Assembly: GCA_028140145.1 (NCBI GenBank)
Contig: JAOIOC010000003.1
Span: 40,629-104,628, forward strand
DNA from: SAR86 cluster bacterium
Lineage (GTDB): Bacteria > Pseudomonadota > Gammaproteobacteria > Magnimaribacterales > AG-339-G14
Reading direction: 5' to 3'
Length of the DNA stretch: 64,000 nt
Part shown: positions 21,710-31,698 of the stretch, in pieces
Layout of the letters: every line of letters begins with the position of its first letter
How positions within the stretch are numbered: the first letter of the stretch is position 1
The notes under the pieces: generated by a model
Seen by the model: only the letters and a program-made list of their open reading frames with translations
The model's database searches: none
Told to the model about the DNA's origin: nothing
Position numbers and translations under genes: made by a program

Positions 21710-22732
21710 TTATAAAGCAATTAGGGTATTAAATCGCCCTTTTATACCTAAAAAATCAGGGTCAATTGAGGACACAAACTTCTGTCCTGGAGCATCTAAA
21801 ATCAGCTCCAAGCATTTTAGAAAATTCTCCTCATCTAGCTCAGAAGGCAAGTCATCAACTAAAAATATTGAGTGCTTATTTCCGAGATTATGTATGTGTT
21901 GATTAAATCCTAATATTGTTAATAAAATCAATAGCTTCTGTTCTCCTCTGGATAAAATATCCCCTGATTTTATATCGTTGACATCATAGAGAAGATCAAG
22001 CCTATGCGGCCCAACCGTTGAAAATTTTACTTCCGAATCTTTTTGATAAACTTTGCGCAATTCATTCTTAAAATCTTCTTCTTCCAGCCATAGATTTTCA
22101 ACCCAGAAATTTACCTTTTTTTCCGTAGGAAAATCCTTATCAAAATTTACTTTTAGCAATGGAATTATCTTCTCCAAATGCTTATTTCTTAAGCATGAAA
22201 TTTCTATTGATTTTTCGACAAATAGATCGTTCCAAATTTTGAAAGTTTTCTTGTTTGCTTCTCTGAGCGCATTGTTCCTTAGTCTCAGAGATTTTTGAAA
22301 CTCTATGTATTTTTTTTTGTAATTTTGTTCCACGTGAAACAAATAAAAATCTAAGAAGTTTCTTCTGGTTTCAGATGAAGACTCTAAATAATTTAATGCA
22401 AAGTTGTTAATTAAAAATGGACAAACATCATTTAATATTGATTCTTTTGGAGTGATTTGCCTGACCAGCGCCTTAGTTTTTTTTCTTGAAAGCTCTAGCT
22501 TTGAATTGTCGTCAAATATGGCTTTCAAAGCAAAAAAATCTTCTTCAAATGGATAAAAAGAACTCATGTTGTTGGTTTTGAACGACTTATTTTCTATCGA
22601 GAAATAAATACTTTCCAATAAAGTAGTTTTTCCAGAACCGTTCTTCCCCGAAATAAGATTTGTGTCAGTAAAGGAGAAAAATTTTTGTGAGAGGGCTCTA
22701 AAAGAAGATAGCTCTAATTTTTTTAAACCCAT
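21710..22732 (-). CDS. recF: DNA replication/repair protein RecF
   Basis: Walker A SGKNGSGKTTLLESIY, SRGEQKLLILL; between gyrB and dnaN. Confidence 0.93.
   Translation of the reverse strand: MGLKKLELSSFRALSQKFFSFTDTNLISGKNGSGKTTLLESIYFSIENKSFKTNNMSSFYPFEEDFFALKAIFDDNSKLELSRKKTKALVRQITPKESILNDVCPFLINNFALNYLESSSETRRNFLDFYLFHVEQNYKKKYIEFQKSLRLRNNALREANKKTFKIWNDLFVEKSIEISCLRNKHLEKIIPLLKVNFDKDFPTEKKVNFWVENLWLEEEDFKNELRKVYQKDSEVKFSTVGPHRLDLLYDVNDIKSGDILSRGEQKLLILLTILGFNQHIHNLGNKHSIFLVDDLPSELDEENFLKCLELILDAPGQKFVSSIDPDFLGIKGRFNTLIAL
22326..22341. promoter_or_regulatory. parS-like ParB-binding site
   Basis: tgttccacgtgaaaca matches parS consensus TGTTTCACGTGAAACA at 15/16 positions; parAB present in the window. 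Confidence 0.85.
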
Positions 22733-22736
22733 GAGA

Positions 22737-23837
22737 CTAGAGTCTCATAGGCATAATAACGTGTATTAGATCTTCATTTTCCTTATTTTTAACAATGCAA
22801 CTTGATTCTTGACCGAAAAAAACTATTTCTGCCGATAAATCTTTAATAGTTGTAAGGGATTCTTGTAAATAGCTTATATTGAAACCAATTTCTAGCTCTG
22901 GGCCGGAATAATCAACTTTTATTTCTTCTTCAGCGCTTTCTTTTTCTGGATTATTTGCCTCAATTTTCAGTAAATCTTTATTAAGACTCAATCTAATTCC
23001 TCTGTATTTTTCATTTGAAAGAACTGAAGCTCTGCTCAGAGCAGTATTAAATTCATTTTTATCGACAATAAGCTTAGATTCATCACCAACCGGAAAAACT
23101 TTTTCATAATCAGGATAATTGCCCTCGATTAATTTAGAGGTGAAGGAAAATACAGAGCCTACAACATTGATTTGATTCTGAGATACATTTAACGTGATTT
23201 CTTCGTCGTTAGCAGAAATAATTTTTTGCAATTCCATAACGGCCTTTCTGGGAACAATAACCCTAAAATCCTCTTTTAAACCATCAATTGATGTTTTTGT
23301 AAAAGCCAGCCTATGGCCATCTGTTGATACCACACATAATGCGTTTCCTTTTGTCTCTAAAAGGCACCCATTTAGGTAATATCTTACATCTTGAGCAGCC
23401 ATTGCCACAGATGTTGAACCAATCATGTCAGCTAAGGCTGAAGATGAAATCTTAATAGAGCTGCTAAAATCAGCAGAATCAATAGAGGGAAAGTCACTAG
23501 CTGGCAATGTAGCTAAATCTGCCTGGAACTTTAAGGCTTTAATTTCTATCTGGTTATCAATTAGGCAAAAGTTCAGCTTTGTATCTTCTGGTATTGATCT
23601 TACTAAATCTGCTAGTTTTCTAGCAGAAACTGTAACTTCGCCCTCTTTTTTAACTTCTACGCCATCAATTGTTGTTTTATATTCAATTTCTAAATCAGTT
23701 GCCGTTATTTTTATTGAATTTTTGGCCGCAGAAATTAGTACGTTTGACAGAATAGGAATAGACTGCCTTTTTTCAGATACATTTGAGGCCAGTAAGGCTG
23801 GCTCAACAAGATCTTTTTTATTTATATTAAATTCCAT
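22737..23837 (-). CDS. dnaN: DNA polymerase III beta sliding clamp
   Basis: Beta-clamp sequence (MEFNINKKDLVEPALLASNVSEKRQSIPILSNVLI..., C-term VIMPMRL). Likely start MEFN at 23837. Confidence 0.97.
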   Translation of the reverse strand: MEFNINKKDLVEPALLASNVSEKRQSIPILSNVLISAAKNSIKITATDLEIEYKTTIDGVEVKKEGEVTVSARKLADLVRSIPEDTKLNFCLIDNQIEIKALKFQADLATLPASDFPSIDSADFSSSIKISSSALADMIGSTSVAMAAQDVRYYLNGCLLETKGNALCVVSTDGHRLAFTKTSIDGLKEDFRVIVPRKAVMELQKIISANDEEITLNVSQNQINVVGSVFSFTSKLIEGNYPDYEKVFPVGDESKLIVDKNEFNTALSRASVLSNEKYRGIRLSLNKDLLKIEANNPEKESAEEEIKVDYSGPELEIGFNISYLQESLTTIKDLSAEIVFFGQESSCIVKNKENEDLIHVIMPMRL

Positions 23838-23839
23838 AA

Positions 23840-25174
23840 TCAAGCGGTGAGGACTCTTACCAAGTTTTTATAATCCTCGTCCAACTCAGTATTTCCTTGT
23901 CTCAATTCTCCTATTTTTTTGCATGCATGAAGAACCGTTGTATGATCCCGGCCTCCAAATGCGTCTCCTATCTCGGGAAGGCTGTGATTTGTTAGTTCTT
24001 TGGCTAAACTCATCGATAATTGTCTAGGTCTGGCGAGAGACCTGTTTCGTTTTGATGATAACAGATCAGAGAGCCTTATATTGAAATAATCTGAAACTGT
24101 CTTCTGGATATTGTCAATACTGACTTGTCTAGCTTGAATGGCAAGCAAATCTCTCAGAGATTCTTTAATTAAATTCAAATCAACTTCTTTGTTTGCAAAT
24201 TTTGCATTCGCACCAACTCTTTTTAGCGCCCCTTCAAGCTCTCTAACATTAGATCTGATCCTTTCTGATATAAAGAAAGCACAGTCTTGTGGCATATTTA
24301 AATTAAGCTCTTCGGCTTTTTTTAGCAAGATTGCTACTCGAGTTTCAAGCTCTGGAGGCTCTACAATCACTGGTAAACCCCAGCCTAGCCTGGATTTAAG
24401 TCTTTCTTCTAATCCCTCTATTTCTTTAGGATACCTGTCGCAAGTGAGTATCATTTGCTGACCTCCTTCCAATAACGCATTAAAAGTGTGAAAAAGTTCT
24501 TCTTGAGACTGTTCTTTTCCTGCAAAAAACTGAATATCATCTATCAGCAAGGCATCTACGCCTCTATAAAACTGCTTAAACTCATTTATTGCACCTAATT
24601 GAAGTGATTTAACCATATCACTTACAAACCTCTCGGAATGAATATAAACAATTCTTTTAGATGGATCTTTTTCTTTAAGTTTATTTCCTACAGCATGCAT
24701 TAAATGAGTTTTACCTAAACCAACTCCGCCGTATATAAATAAAGGGTTGTATGCACCTTTGGGTGAATCAGCAACCTGTTTTGCCGCAGCTAAAGCTATA
24801 TTATTCGATTTACCTTCAACAAAAGTTTCAAATGTAAAATTTTCAAAAAGTGAATTTTCTTTGTCATCTAGAAAAGGAATTTTTTTTGATTTTTCCTTTG
24901 TAATCAATGGTTTAGGAGAATTAAATAAATCATAATTTAAACTTAAATTTTCAGAATCAAGAGATCTAGATAAATATTGTTTTATGATGGAATCATAATT
25001 TTGTTTAACATGTTCTTTGATGAAATCATTTGGGGCTAAAAGCGTTACAGCTTGCATGCCAAATTCGTCTTGTTCTTCTGAGTAAGCTAATGGACTTATC
25101 CAAGTAGAGAATTCATCCTGGTTTAGCTCTAGTTCAAGCGATTTTCTACATTCTTCCCAGGCTTGATAATTCAT
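23840..25174 (-). CDS. dnaA: Chromosomal replication initiator DnaA
   Basis: [55 protein letters not shown]. Confidence 0.98.
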   Translation of the reverse strand: MNYQAWEECRKSLELELNQDEFSTWISPLAYSEEQDEFGMQAVTLLAPNDFIKEHVKQNYDSIIKQYLSRSLDSENLSLNYDLFNSPKPLITKEKSKKIPFLDDKENSLFENFTFETFVEGKSNNIALAAAKQVADSPKGAYNPLFIYGGVGLGKTHLMHAVGNKLKEKDPSKRIVYIHSERFVSDMVKSLQLGAINEFKQFYRGVDALLIDDIQFFAGKEQSQEELFHTFNALLEGGQQMILTCDRYPKEIEGLEERLKSRLGWGLPVIVEPPELETRVAILLKKAEELNLNMPQDCAFFISERIRSNVRELEGALKRVGANAKFANKEVDLNLIKESLRDLLAIQARQVSIDNIQKTVSDYFNIRLSDLLSSKRNRSLARPRQLSMSLAKELTNHSLPEIGDAFGGRDHTTVLHACKKIGELRQGNTELDEDYKNLVRVLTA

Positions 25175-25317
25175 AAAAAGATATTAATATTTTTATTATA
25201 ACTTATCCACAGGATAATCATGTGAAAAATTGTGAATAACTTGTTAATAATATAATTAATTAGAGTTTTATTTATTCACTTAATTAATATATCATTCTCA
25301 ATCTTAATTTACTCGTA
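25175..25317. promoter_or_regulatory. Candidate origin of replication (oriC) / dnaA-rpmH divergent regulatory region
   Basis: DnaA boxes TTATCCACA (25203-25211), TGTGAATAA = revcomp TTATTCACA (25231-25239), TGTGAAAAA = revcomp TTTTTCACA (25221-25229), near-box TTATTCACT (25272-25280), adjacent to very AT-rich DNA; divergent dnaA/rpmH. Confidence 0.7.
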
Positions 25318-25452
25318 ATGAAAAGAACCTATCAACCAAGCAAACTGAAAAGGAAAAGGACTCACGGATTCAGAGCCAGAATGTCTTCTGCCGGCGGCAG
25401 AGCTGTTATAAACAATAGAAGAAGAAAAGGCAGAAAAGTTTTATCTGCTTAA
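25318..25452 (+). CDS. rpmH: 50S ribosomal protein L34
   Basis: Own translation: [44 protein letters not shown]. Below the ORF-track size cutoff. Confidence 0.98.
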   Translation: MKRTYQPSKLKRKRTHGFRARMSSAGGRAVINNRRRKGRKVLSA

Positions 25453-25453
25453 G

Positions 25454-25780
25454 ATGAAAATGCCTGCTCTGGTAGGAAAAAAAGATTTTGATAACGTCTT
25501 CAAAAATTCAGACACTTCCTTCTCATCTGGGCCCTTTCTAGTAATTCTGAAAAAAAACGAAATCTCCTCAACCAGGACTGGAATTATTATTCAAAAAAAG
25601 TTTGTTAAATTAGCTGTTAATCGAAATTATATTAAAAGAAAATTTAGAGAGATTATAATGAGATCTAAGCTAAACTCTTTTGACGCCGTCCTAATGGTTA
25701 AAAATAAAATAGAGGAATTTGATAAATTAAAAGTAAAAAAAAATTTCATTGATTTAGAGTCAAAAATTGAAAAGATTTGA
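25454..25780 (+). CDS. rnpA: Ribonuclease P protein component
   Basis: Position after rpmH; NRNYIKRKFREI RNP motif. Confidence 0.9.
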   Translation: MKMPALVGKKDFDNVFKNSDTSFSSGPFLVILKKNEISSTRTGIIIQKKFVKLAVNRNYIKRKFREIIMRSKLNSFDAVLMVKNKIEEFDKLKVKKNFIDLESKIEKI

Positions 25781-26009
25781 TTTAAAAAAAATATTAGTTT
25801 TCTTGATTGTTGTTTATCAAAGATCAATGAGTCCTTACTTTGGACCCACTTGCAGATTTCAACCAACATGTTCTGAGTACGCTAAAAATTGTATTGAGAT
25901 TCATGGCGTGATGAAGGGCACATATTACAGCTTAAAAAGAATTTCAAAATGTCATCCTCTTGGATCATATGGTTATGATCCCGTTCCGGAGAAAGCAAAG
26001 AATGATTGA
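25767..26009 (+). CDS. yidD: Membrane protein insertion efficiency factor YidD
   Basis: VYQRSMSPYFGPTCRFQPTCSEYAKNCIEIHGVMKGTYYSLKRISKCHPLGSYGYDPVP. Confidence 0.96.
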   Translation: MKRFDLKKILVFLIVVYQRSMSPYFGPTCRFQPTCSEYAKNCIEIHGVMKGTYYSLKRISKCHPLGSYGYDPVPEKAKND

Positions 26010-27642
26010 TAATTTTCAAAGATACTTTTTAGTATTTTCAATCTTCATTTTTAGTTATTTATTGCTTATCAATTGGAATCCGCCCACTCAGGAAGAATCA
26101 AATTCTGAAAGTACTTTAAACGATAGTGAGTACTTACCAACTAATCCAACCCCCGGGCCTGATTCTTTCGTGGATGAGTCAAGTTCTTTTGCTGAGTCAA
26201 GCAATATCACCTCTTTGATATGTGGCACCGAAGAAACAGTCGAAGTCTCTAATGAAAATCAGAAGCTTGAAATAAGTCTGTCCAACGGACAGATTATAAA
26301 ATCAGAATTATTGAATTATCCTTTAGAAATTAATGGCCAGGCTAATACTTTACTTTTCAACAAGTGTGGTAAAGAGAACTATTTTTTAGATGGTGGTTTT
26401 GTTGTTTCAGGAATGTCTAATGCGCCAGAAGGAAATTATTTTTCTGTATTGTCTAAATCAAAAGATTCAGTTGAGATTGTAAGAAGACTTCCAAATGGCT
26501 CCACTCATTCTAAGAAAATTAGTTTGGGGGAAAACTTCAGAATTAATTTTGATGAAGAATTTTTTAATGGAGAAGTCGTAGAAGTTTCAGTCGCGCCATA
26601 TGCAAAAATAAACCGCTCATCCGAGAAAACTATTTCTGGTTCTGGGGGCATATTTACCCAACCTTCTTCTTGGGCATATTTGGGTCCTGCGTTTTCTTAT
26701 GATGGTGAAAACTATGACAAAAGATCTTTCTCAGAAATCGAAGAAGTAGAATTTAGAACATCAACCAGCGGGGGTTGGATTTCAATGATTCAACATTATT
26801 TCTTAACCTCCCTACTACCCAATCAGTCGTCCAACAGCCTGCTTCAAGGTAAGAAAAATAAAAATGATGGCTCTTTTTCTGTAGGATTTGTTGAAGAGAC
26901 CAAAAAGGTTGCTCCAGGCGCCTCAATAAAAAACGAGTATGCAGTCTATTCTGGTCCAAAAATTAAGGGAAATTTAGACTTAATGCATCCAAAGCTAGGT
27001 TTGGCCATAGATTACGGCTTCCTTTATTGGATTGGTCAGCCTATTTTTTGGGTTATGAACCTTATTAATCAAGCAATTAGCAGCTGGGGATGGTCTATTG
27101 TGCTGGTAACGGTCCTCATAAAGATTTTCTTATGGCCTCTGTCCTATGTTGCATACAAGAATATGGGGAAAATGAGGCAACTTCAGCCCAAACTCAAGGA
27201 ACTTCAAGAGAGGTATGGGGACGATAGGCAAGCTATGTCTAGGGAGATGATGGCTCTTTATTCAAAAGAAAAGGTGAATCCTGCGCTGGGATGCCTTCCA
27301 ATGCTGCTACAAATGCCTTTTTTCCTCGCTTTTTATTGGGTTCTAATTGAGACGGTTGAGCTAAGACATGCGCCATTCATGTTTTGGATTGTTGATTTGT
27401 CTGTAAGGGACCCATTGTTTATATTGCCTTTGTTAAACATGGGGGCAATGTATTTGATGCAGCTTTTGCAGCCTCAACCAGCGGGCGTAGATCCAATGCA
27501 GGCAAGAATTTTTAAATTTATGCCCATCATATTTGGGGTGCTCTTTGCATTTTTCCCGGCTGGTCTTGTCTTGTATTGGTTGGTAAATTCTCTTGTCTCA
27601 GCCTTACAAATGCTTATGCATGGGCCTAAAAAGGCAGCATAG
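26002..27642 (+). CDS. yidC: Membrane protein insertase YidC
   Basis: Likely start ATGATTGATAAT at 26002; WGWSIVLVTVLIKIFLWPLSYVAYKNMGKMRQLQPKLKELQERYGDD. Confidence 0.96.
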   Translation: MIDNFQRYFLVFSIFIFSYLLLINWNPPTQEESNSESTLNDSEYLPTNPTPGPDSFVDESSSFAESSNITSLICGTEETVEVSNENQKLEISLSNGQIIKSELLNYPLEINGQANTLLFNKCGKENYFLDGGFVVSGMSNAPEGNYFSVLSKSKDSVEIVRRLPNGSTHSKKISLGENFRINFDEEFFNGEVVEVSVAPYAKINRSSEKTISGSGGIFTQPSSWAYLGPAFSYDGENYDKRSFSEIEEVEFRTSTSGGWISMIQHYFLTSLLPNQSSNSLLQGKKNKNDGSFSVGFVEETKKVAPGASIKNEYAVYSGPKIKGNLDLMHPKLGLAIDYGFLYWIGQPIFWVMNLINQAISSWGWSIVLVTVLIKIFLWPLSYVAYKNMGKMRQLQPKLKELQERYGDDRQAMSREMMALYSKEKVNPALGCLPMLLQMPFFLAFYWVLIETVELRHAPFMFWIVDLSVRDPLFILPLLNMGAMYLMQLLQPQPAGVDPMQARIFKFMPIIFGVLFAFFPAGLVLYWLVNSLVSALQMLMHGPKKAA

Positions 27643-27654
27643 AGGAGATTTTCT

Positions 27655-28947
27655 TTGGATCAGGCTATAGTTGCTTGTTCAACCCCTCCCGGCAGAGGAG
27701 CTATTTCTGTTGTAAGAATTAGCGGAAAGGAGGTAAAAAGCATTATTAATGACCTCTTTTCCCTAGAATTTGATCATGGAACATCAAAAGTTGCAGAGAC
27801 AAACCTTTCAGAGGGGTTTAATGAAAAGTGTCTAATTTCTTGCTTTGAGAGCCCCTCATCATACACGGGCGAGGATGTGGCCGAGATATCGTGTCATGGG
27901 AACCCCTTAATAGTTAGGGCTTTGATTCAGAAATGCATAGAATTAGGCGCCAGAAGCGCAAACCCAGGCGAATTTACTCAAAGGGCCTTTCTTAACAACA
28001 AGATTGACCTTGCGCAGTCTGAAGCAGTTATCGATCTCATAAATGCTAGCTCTAGCGCAGCAATGGTGGCGGCATCAAAGTCAGTTTCTGGTAATTTCGG
28101 TGAAAATGTAGATAAAATCTTGGAAAGTCTAAGAAAAATAAGAATACTAGTGGAGTCTTCTATCGATTTTTCTGATCAAGATACAAACATAGATTTTATG
28201 CAAATTAATGCTCTTTTCAAAGATTTTAGACGTCTTTTAGAGGATTTTGATCAGAAAATAGAGGAAGGAATAAGGATAATGTCTGAACACAGAGTTGTAG
28301 TCGCCGGGCCTCCAAACGTGGGCAAATCTAGCATTATGAACATTCTTTCTGGGGAAGAGGCTTCGATTGTGACTGAAATTAAAGGAACCACAAGGGACCC
28401 AATATATAAAAAAATACAAATTAAAGACCTGCAAGTAGATATTTATGACACGGCGGGAATAAACGACGAAACAGTAGACGAAATAGAAAAGCTTGGAATA
28501 GATAAATCTAGGTCGTTAATAAAGGGAGCAGACCTGATCTTGGAGGTGGTTGATTCTGAAAACAGGGATTTTAGCCTCAAAAAGAACGGAAACATCTTAA
28601 AAGTCTTCAATAAGTCTGACATATCTAGCCCGCCCAAAGGGTTTGAGGGAGTTGTTGTTTCTGCTCTTGAGAAAAAAAATATTAGCGCTCTTGAAGAAAA
28701 AATTTATGAGCTACTTTCGAGCGACGGATCTGATGCTTTATTTTCAGCTAGAGAAAGACACCGAAACTTGGTTAAAAAAGCTTTTATGGAAATAGACTCT
28801 TGTCCAGACCCAATTGATGTGAAAAACGTTGATATAGCTGCAGAGCACCTAAAGTTGGCAGATATCTTTCTTGGGGACATTAAGTCTCCGATGAGCGCCG
28901 ATGACTTTTTGGGGGAAATATTTTCCGCTTTTTGCATAGGTAAGTAA
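27655..28947 (+). CDS. mnmE: tRNA modification GTPase MnmE
   Basis: CSTPPGRGAISVVRISG, GPPNVGKSSIMN, GTTRDPI, DTAGI, C-terminal CIGK. Confidence 0.96.
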   Translation: MDQAIVACSTPPGRGAISVVRISGKEVKSIINDLFSLEFDHGTSKVAETNLSEGFNEKCLISCFESPSSYTGEDVAEISCHGNPLIVRALIQKCIELGARSANPGEFTQRAFLNNKIDLAQSEAVIDLINASSSAAMVAASKSVSGNFGENVDKILESLRKIRILVESSIDFSDQDTNIDFMQINALFKDFRRLLEDFDQKIEEGIRIMSEHRVVVAGPPNVGKSSIMNILSGEEASIVTEIKGTTRDPIYKKIQIKDLQVDIYDTAGINDETVDEIEKLGIDKSRSLIKGADLILEVVDSENRDFSLKKNGNILKVFNKSDISSPPKGFEGVVVSALEKKNISALEEKIYELLSSDGSDALFSARERHRNLVKKAFMEIDSCPDPIDVKNVDIAAEHLKLADIFLGDIKSPMSADDFLGEIFSAFCIGK

Positions 28948-29213
28948 GCACTAACTATAATTCATATCATGTCATTTAAGTGTTTTTTATTGCATTAAAA
29001 TCTTTTTAAAAAGCTGTTAGTAACTATTTATAGTTATTTTCTCAACACCTTAAAAAGGGCAAAACACAGCTTATAAACAAGTTTAGTAACATGGCTCTAC
29101 TTTCTCTGTCCCTTGGGTTTAGAGGGGCCAAAGACTTTTTCCACTTACTAACAGGGCTAACAACAATAAACATATACTCTCTAATATATAAATACATATA
29201 TATAATATTTTTA

Positions 29214-31106
29214 ATGAAAGCGGACATAATTGTAATAGGCGGGGGTCACGCAGGCTGTGAAGCAGCTGCTGCTGCAGCTAGGATTGGAGTTAAAACCATC
29301 CTAATTACTCATAAATTTGAAACCATCGGTCAAATGTCATGTAATCCTGCTATTGGCGGAGTAGGAAAAAGCCACCTTGTAAAAGAGATAGATGCTGCTG
29401 ATGGAATAATGGCAAGATGCGCCGACAGGGCCGCCATACATCTAAAAGTTTTGAATTCTTCCAAAGGGCCGGCTGTCAGAGCTACGCGCGCTCAGGCAGA
29501 TAGGGGGTTATACAAAAAATCCGTTCAAAAAGAATTAAAGAATCTAGAAAACCTCGAGATTGTAGAAGGCGAGGTTACTGACTTTGGTATACAAAACAAT
29601 CAAATCGGTTCGGTTACTGTTGGCGAAAGTAAAATTTTAAAAGCTCAAAAAGTAATTTTGACAACAGGGACCTTCCTTAATGGAAAGCTTTTCACTGGAA
29701 TGGATAATAACGAAGGGGGCAGAGTTGGAGATAACTCCTCGAAAAAATTAGCAGAAAAATTAAGAAACATTGATTTTTCAGTTGGTAGATTAAAAACAGG
29801 AACTCCTCCAAGAATTCATAAAGACTCTATAAATTGGGAAATTTTAGAAGAGCAGAAAGGTGACGTCCCTAGACCCACGATCTCTTTTTTAAGCGATCAA
29901 AGCATTCACCCCAAGCAAGTGCCATGCTTTATAACCAGAACAAACGAAAAAACTCACGAAATTATAATAAGCGACCTTTATAGATCTCCAATGTTCTCAG
30001 GAAAGATTGAAGGAGTTGGGCCAAGATACTGCCCATCCATCGAAGACAAAATATTCAGATTTAAAGACAAAAAGTCCCACCAAATATTTATAGAACCAGA
30101 AGGATTAAATTCTGAATTAATTTATCCAAACGGAATTTCGACAAGCCTGCCAAAGGACTGCCAGGAAAAATTTGTTAGATCTATAGAAGGGTTTGAAAGC
30201 GCCAAAATAACTCAATATGGATATGCGGTCGAATATGATTTTTTTGACCCCAGAGAACTGCATGAAACGCTGGAAACGAGAAAAATAAAAAACCTTTACT
30301 TTGCTGGCCAAATCAATGGCACAACCGGGTATGAAGAAGCTGCAGCCCAAGGGCTTGTAGCCGGTGCAAACGCTGCTCTGTCTTTTTTAGGAAAAGATCC
30401 TTGGACGCCAAGCAGAGAAGAGTCTTATCTGGGAGTTTTAATCGACGATCTTGTTACTCTTGGAACGAAGGAACCATACAGGATGTTCACCAGCAGATCT
30501 GAACATAGATTAATTTTAAGAGAGGACAATGCTGACCAAAGAATTACAGAAAAAGCTTATAAAGTCGGCTTGGTATCCGAGAGCAGATATAAGATATTTT
30601 CTGAAAAGAAAAACAAAATAATTAAAGAGAAAGACAAGCTAGCAAAGTTATTTCTCCGGCCTGAGGATGAAAAAATATACAGCAGTTTAAAAATTAAAGA
30701 GCCAAAGTCAGCCACCTCTTTTTTAGACTTGCTGAAGAGACCAGATCTAGATTTTCAAGATTTAGCCAAAGCATTTTCTATTGAGACCCCAGACAACGAT
30801 ATAGTTTTTGATATCGAAACGAACCAAAGATATTCGGGATACATCAAAAGACAGATGGACGAGATAGAAAAAATGAAAAAAAACAGAAATGCTCACATAC
30901 CCTCGAATTTTGACTATTCAAATGTAAAAGGCCTGTCAGCAGAAATCACTCAAAAACTCTCTAAAGTTGAACCCAAAACATTGGCACAAGCTTGGAGAAT
31001 TCCTGGAATCACGCCAGCAGCAATATCGGCGCTAATGGTTTACCTGAAAAGAAACGAAACAGAAACTGCAGATAAAAATGCACGCGGAAGCACCCGAGAG
31101 CCTTAA
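29214..31106 (+). CDS. mnmG: tRNA uridine-5-carboxymethylaminomethyl modification enzyme MnmG/GidA
   Basis: MKADIIVIGGGHAGCEAAAAAARIG at 29214; SCNPAIGGVGKSHLVKEIDA; FAGQINGTTGYEEAAAQGL. Confidence 0.97.
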   Translation: MKADIIVIGGGHAGCEAAAAAARIGVKTILITHKFETIGQMSCNPAIGGVGKSHLVKEIDAADGIMARCADRAAIHLKVLNSSKGPAVRATRAQADRGLYKKSVQKELKNLENLEIVEGEVTDFGIQNNQIGSVTVGESKILKAQKVILTTGTFLNGKLFTGMDNNEGGRVGDNSSKKLAEKLRNIDFSVGRLKTGTPPRIHKDSINWEILEEQKGDVPRPTISFLSDQSIHPKQVPCFITRTNEKTHEIIISDLYRSPMFSGKIEGVGPRYCPSIEDKIFRFKDKKSHQIFIEPEGLNSELIYPNGISTSLPKDCQEKFVRSIEGFESAKITQYGYAVEYDFFDPRELHETLETRKIKNLYFAGQINGTTGYEEAAAQGLVAGANAALSFLGKDPWTPSREESYLGVLIDDLVTLGTKEPYRMFTSRSEHRLILREDNADQRITEKAYKVGLVSESRYKIFSEKKNKIIKEKDKLAKLFLRPEDEKIYSSLKIKEPKSATSFLDLLKRPDLDFQDLAKAFSIETPDNDIVFDIETNQRYSGYIKRQMDEIEKMKKNRNAHIPSNFDYSNVKGLSAEITQKLSKVEPKTLAQAWRIPGITPAAISALMVYLKRNETETADKNARGSTREP

Positions 31107-31686
31107 GGTCTCGCTGGAAGAAATCTCAAAGCCAGAAAAAGAAAAGGAGCTAAAAGAGTTCGCCCTCAAGGTTTTTGATTGGAATAAGACAACAAATCTT
31201 GTTTCAAAAAATTCCACCCTAGAAAACATATATCATCACATCATTGATTCAGCCCACTTATATCCCTACATAGAAAATAGTTCTTACATAGACGTCGGAA
31301 GCGGGGCGGGATTTCCGGGGCTGGTAATTTCTATTCTAGGAAACAAAGACGGCTGCCTGCTTGAGCCAGCCAACAAAAAAGCATCTTTCTTGAGACACTG
31401 TCTTGCACATTTTGGCATTCAAAATACAAAGGTTTTGCAAAAAAGGCTTGAGCACCTAGATCTCATTAAAGAGGATGTTCTAATTTCCAGAGCATTCGCC
31501 GAACCCAAAAAAATCCAAAACTTGGCGATTAAGAAAATGAGTGGAGATCAAAAAATTTTACTTATGGTTTCAGAGCAGCAAGCCATCCGTGAAGATAAAA
31601 ATGACTGGAAGTACATTCCTTCCGCAGCATCAAAAATTTTAGGAAAAAAAACAGGTTTCTTAGAATTTAACCCACCAAAAAAATGA
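31078..31686 (+). CDS. rsmG: 16S rRNA m7G methyltransferase RsmG/GidB
   Basis: YIDVGSGAGFPGLVISI, SRAFAEPKK; follows mnmG. Confidence 0.93.
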   Translation: MHAEAPESLKVSLEEISKPEKEKELKEFALKVFDWNKTTNLVSKNSTLENIYHHIIDSAHLYPYIENSSYIDVGSGAGFPGLVISILGNKDGCLLEPANKKASFLRHCLAHFGIQNTKVLQKRLEHLDLIKEDVLISRAFAEPKKIQNLAIKKMSGDQKILLMVSEQQAIREDKNDWKYIPSAASKILGKKTGFLEFNPPKK

Positions 31687-31698
31687 TAATATACAACC

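Noticed and set aside
23425-23850. 141-aa plus-strand ORF antisense to dnaN
   Set aside because: Antisense shadow ORF of dnaN.
24138-24461. 107-aa plus-strand ORF antisense to dnaA
   Set aside because: Lies wholly inside conserved dnaA; serine/leucine-rich shadow translation, no independent support.
29091-29213. N-terminal extension of MnmG to 29091
   Set aside because: Conserved MnmG begins MKADIIVIGGGHAGCEAAAAAARIG at 29214; the extension is AT-rich intergenic DNA that happens to be open.
28948-29213. Calling this the main oriC
   Set aside because: Only weak DnaA-box resemblance (TTTTCCACT, TTATAAACA); the dnaA-rpmH gap has much better boxes. Kept only as a finding to test.
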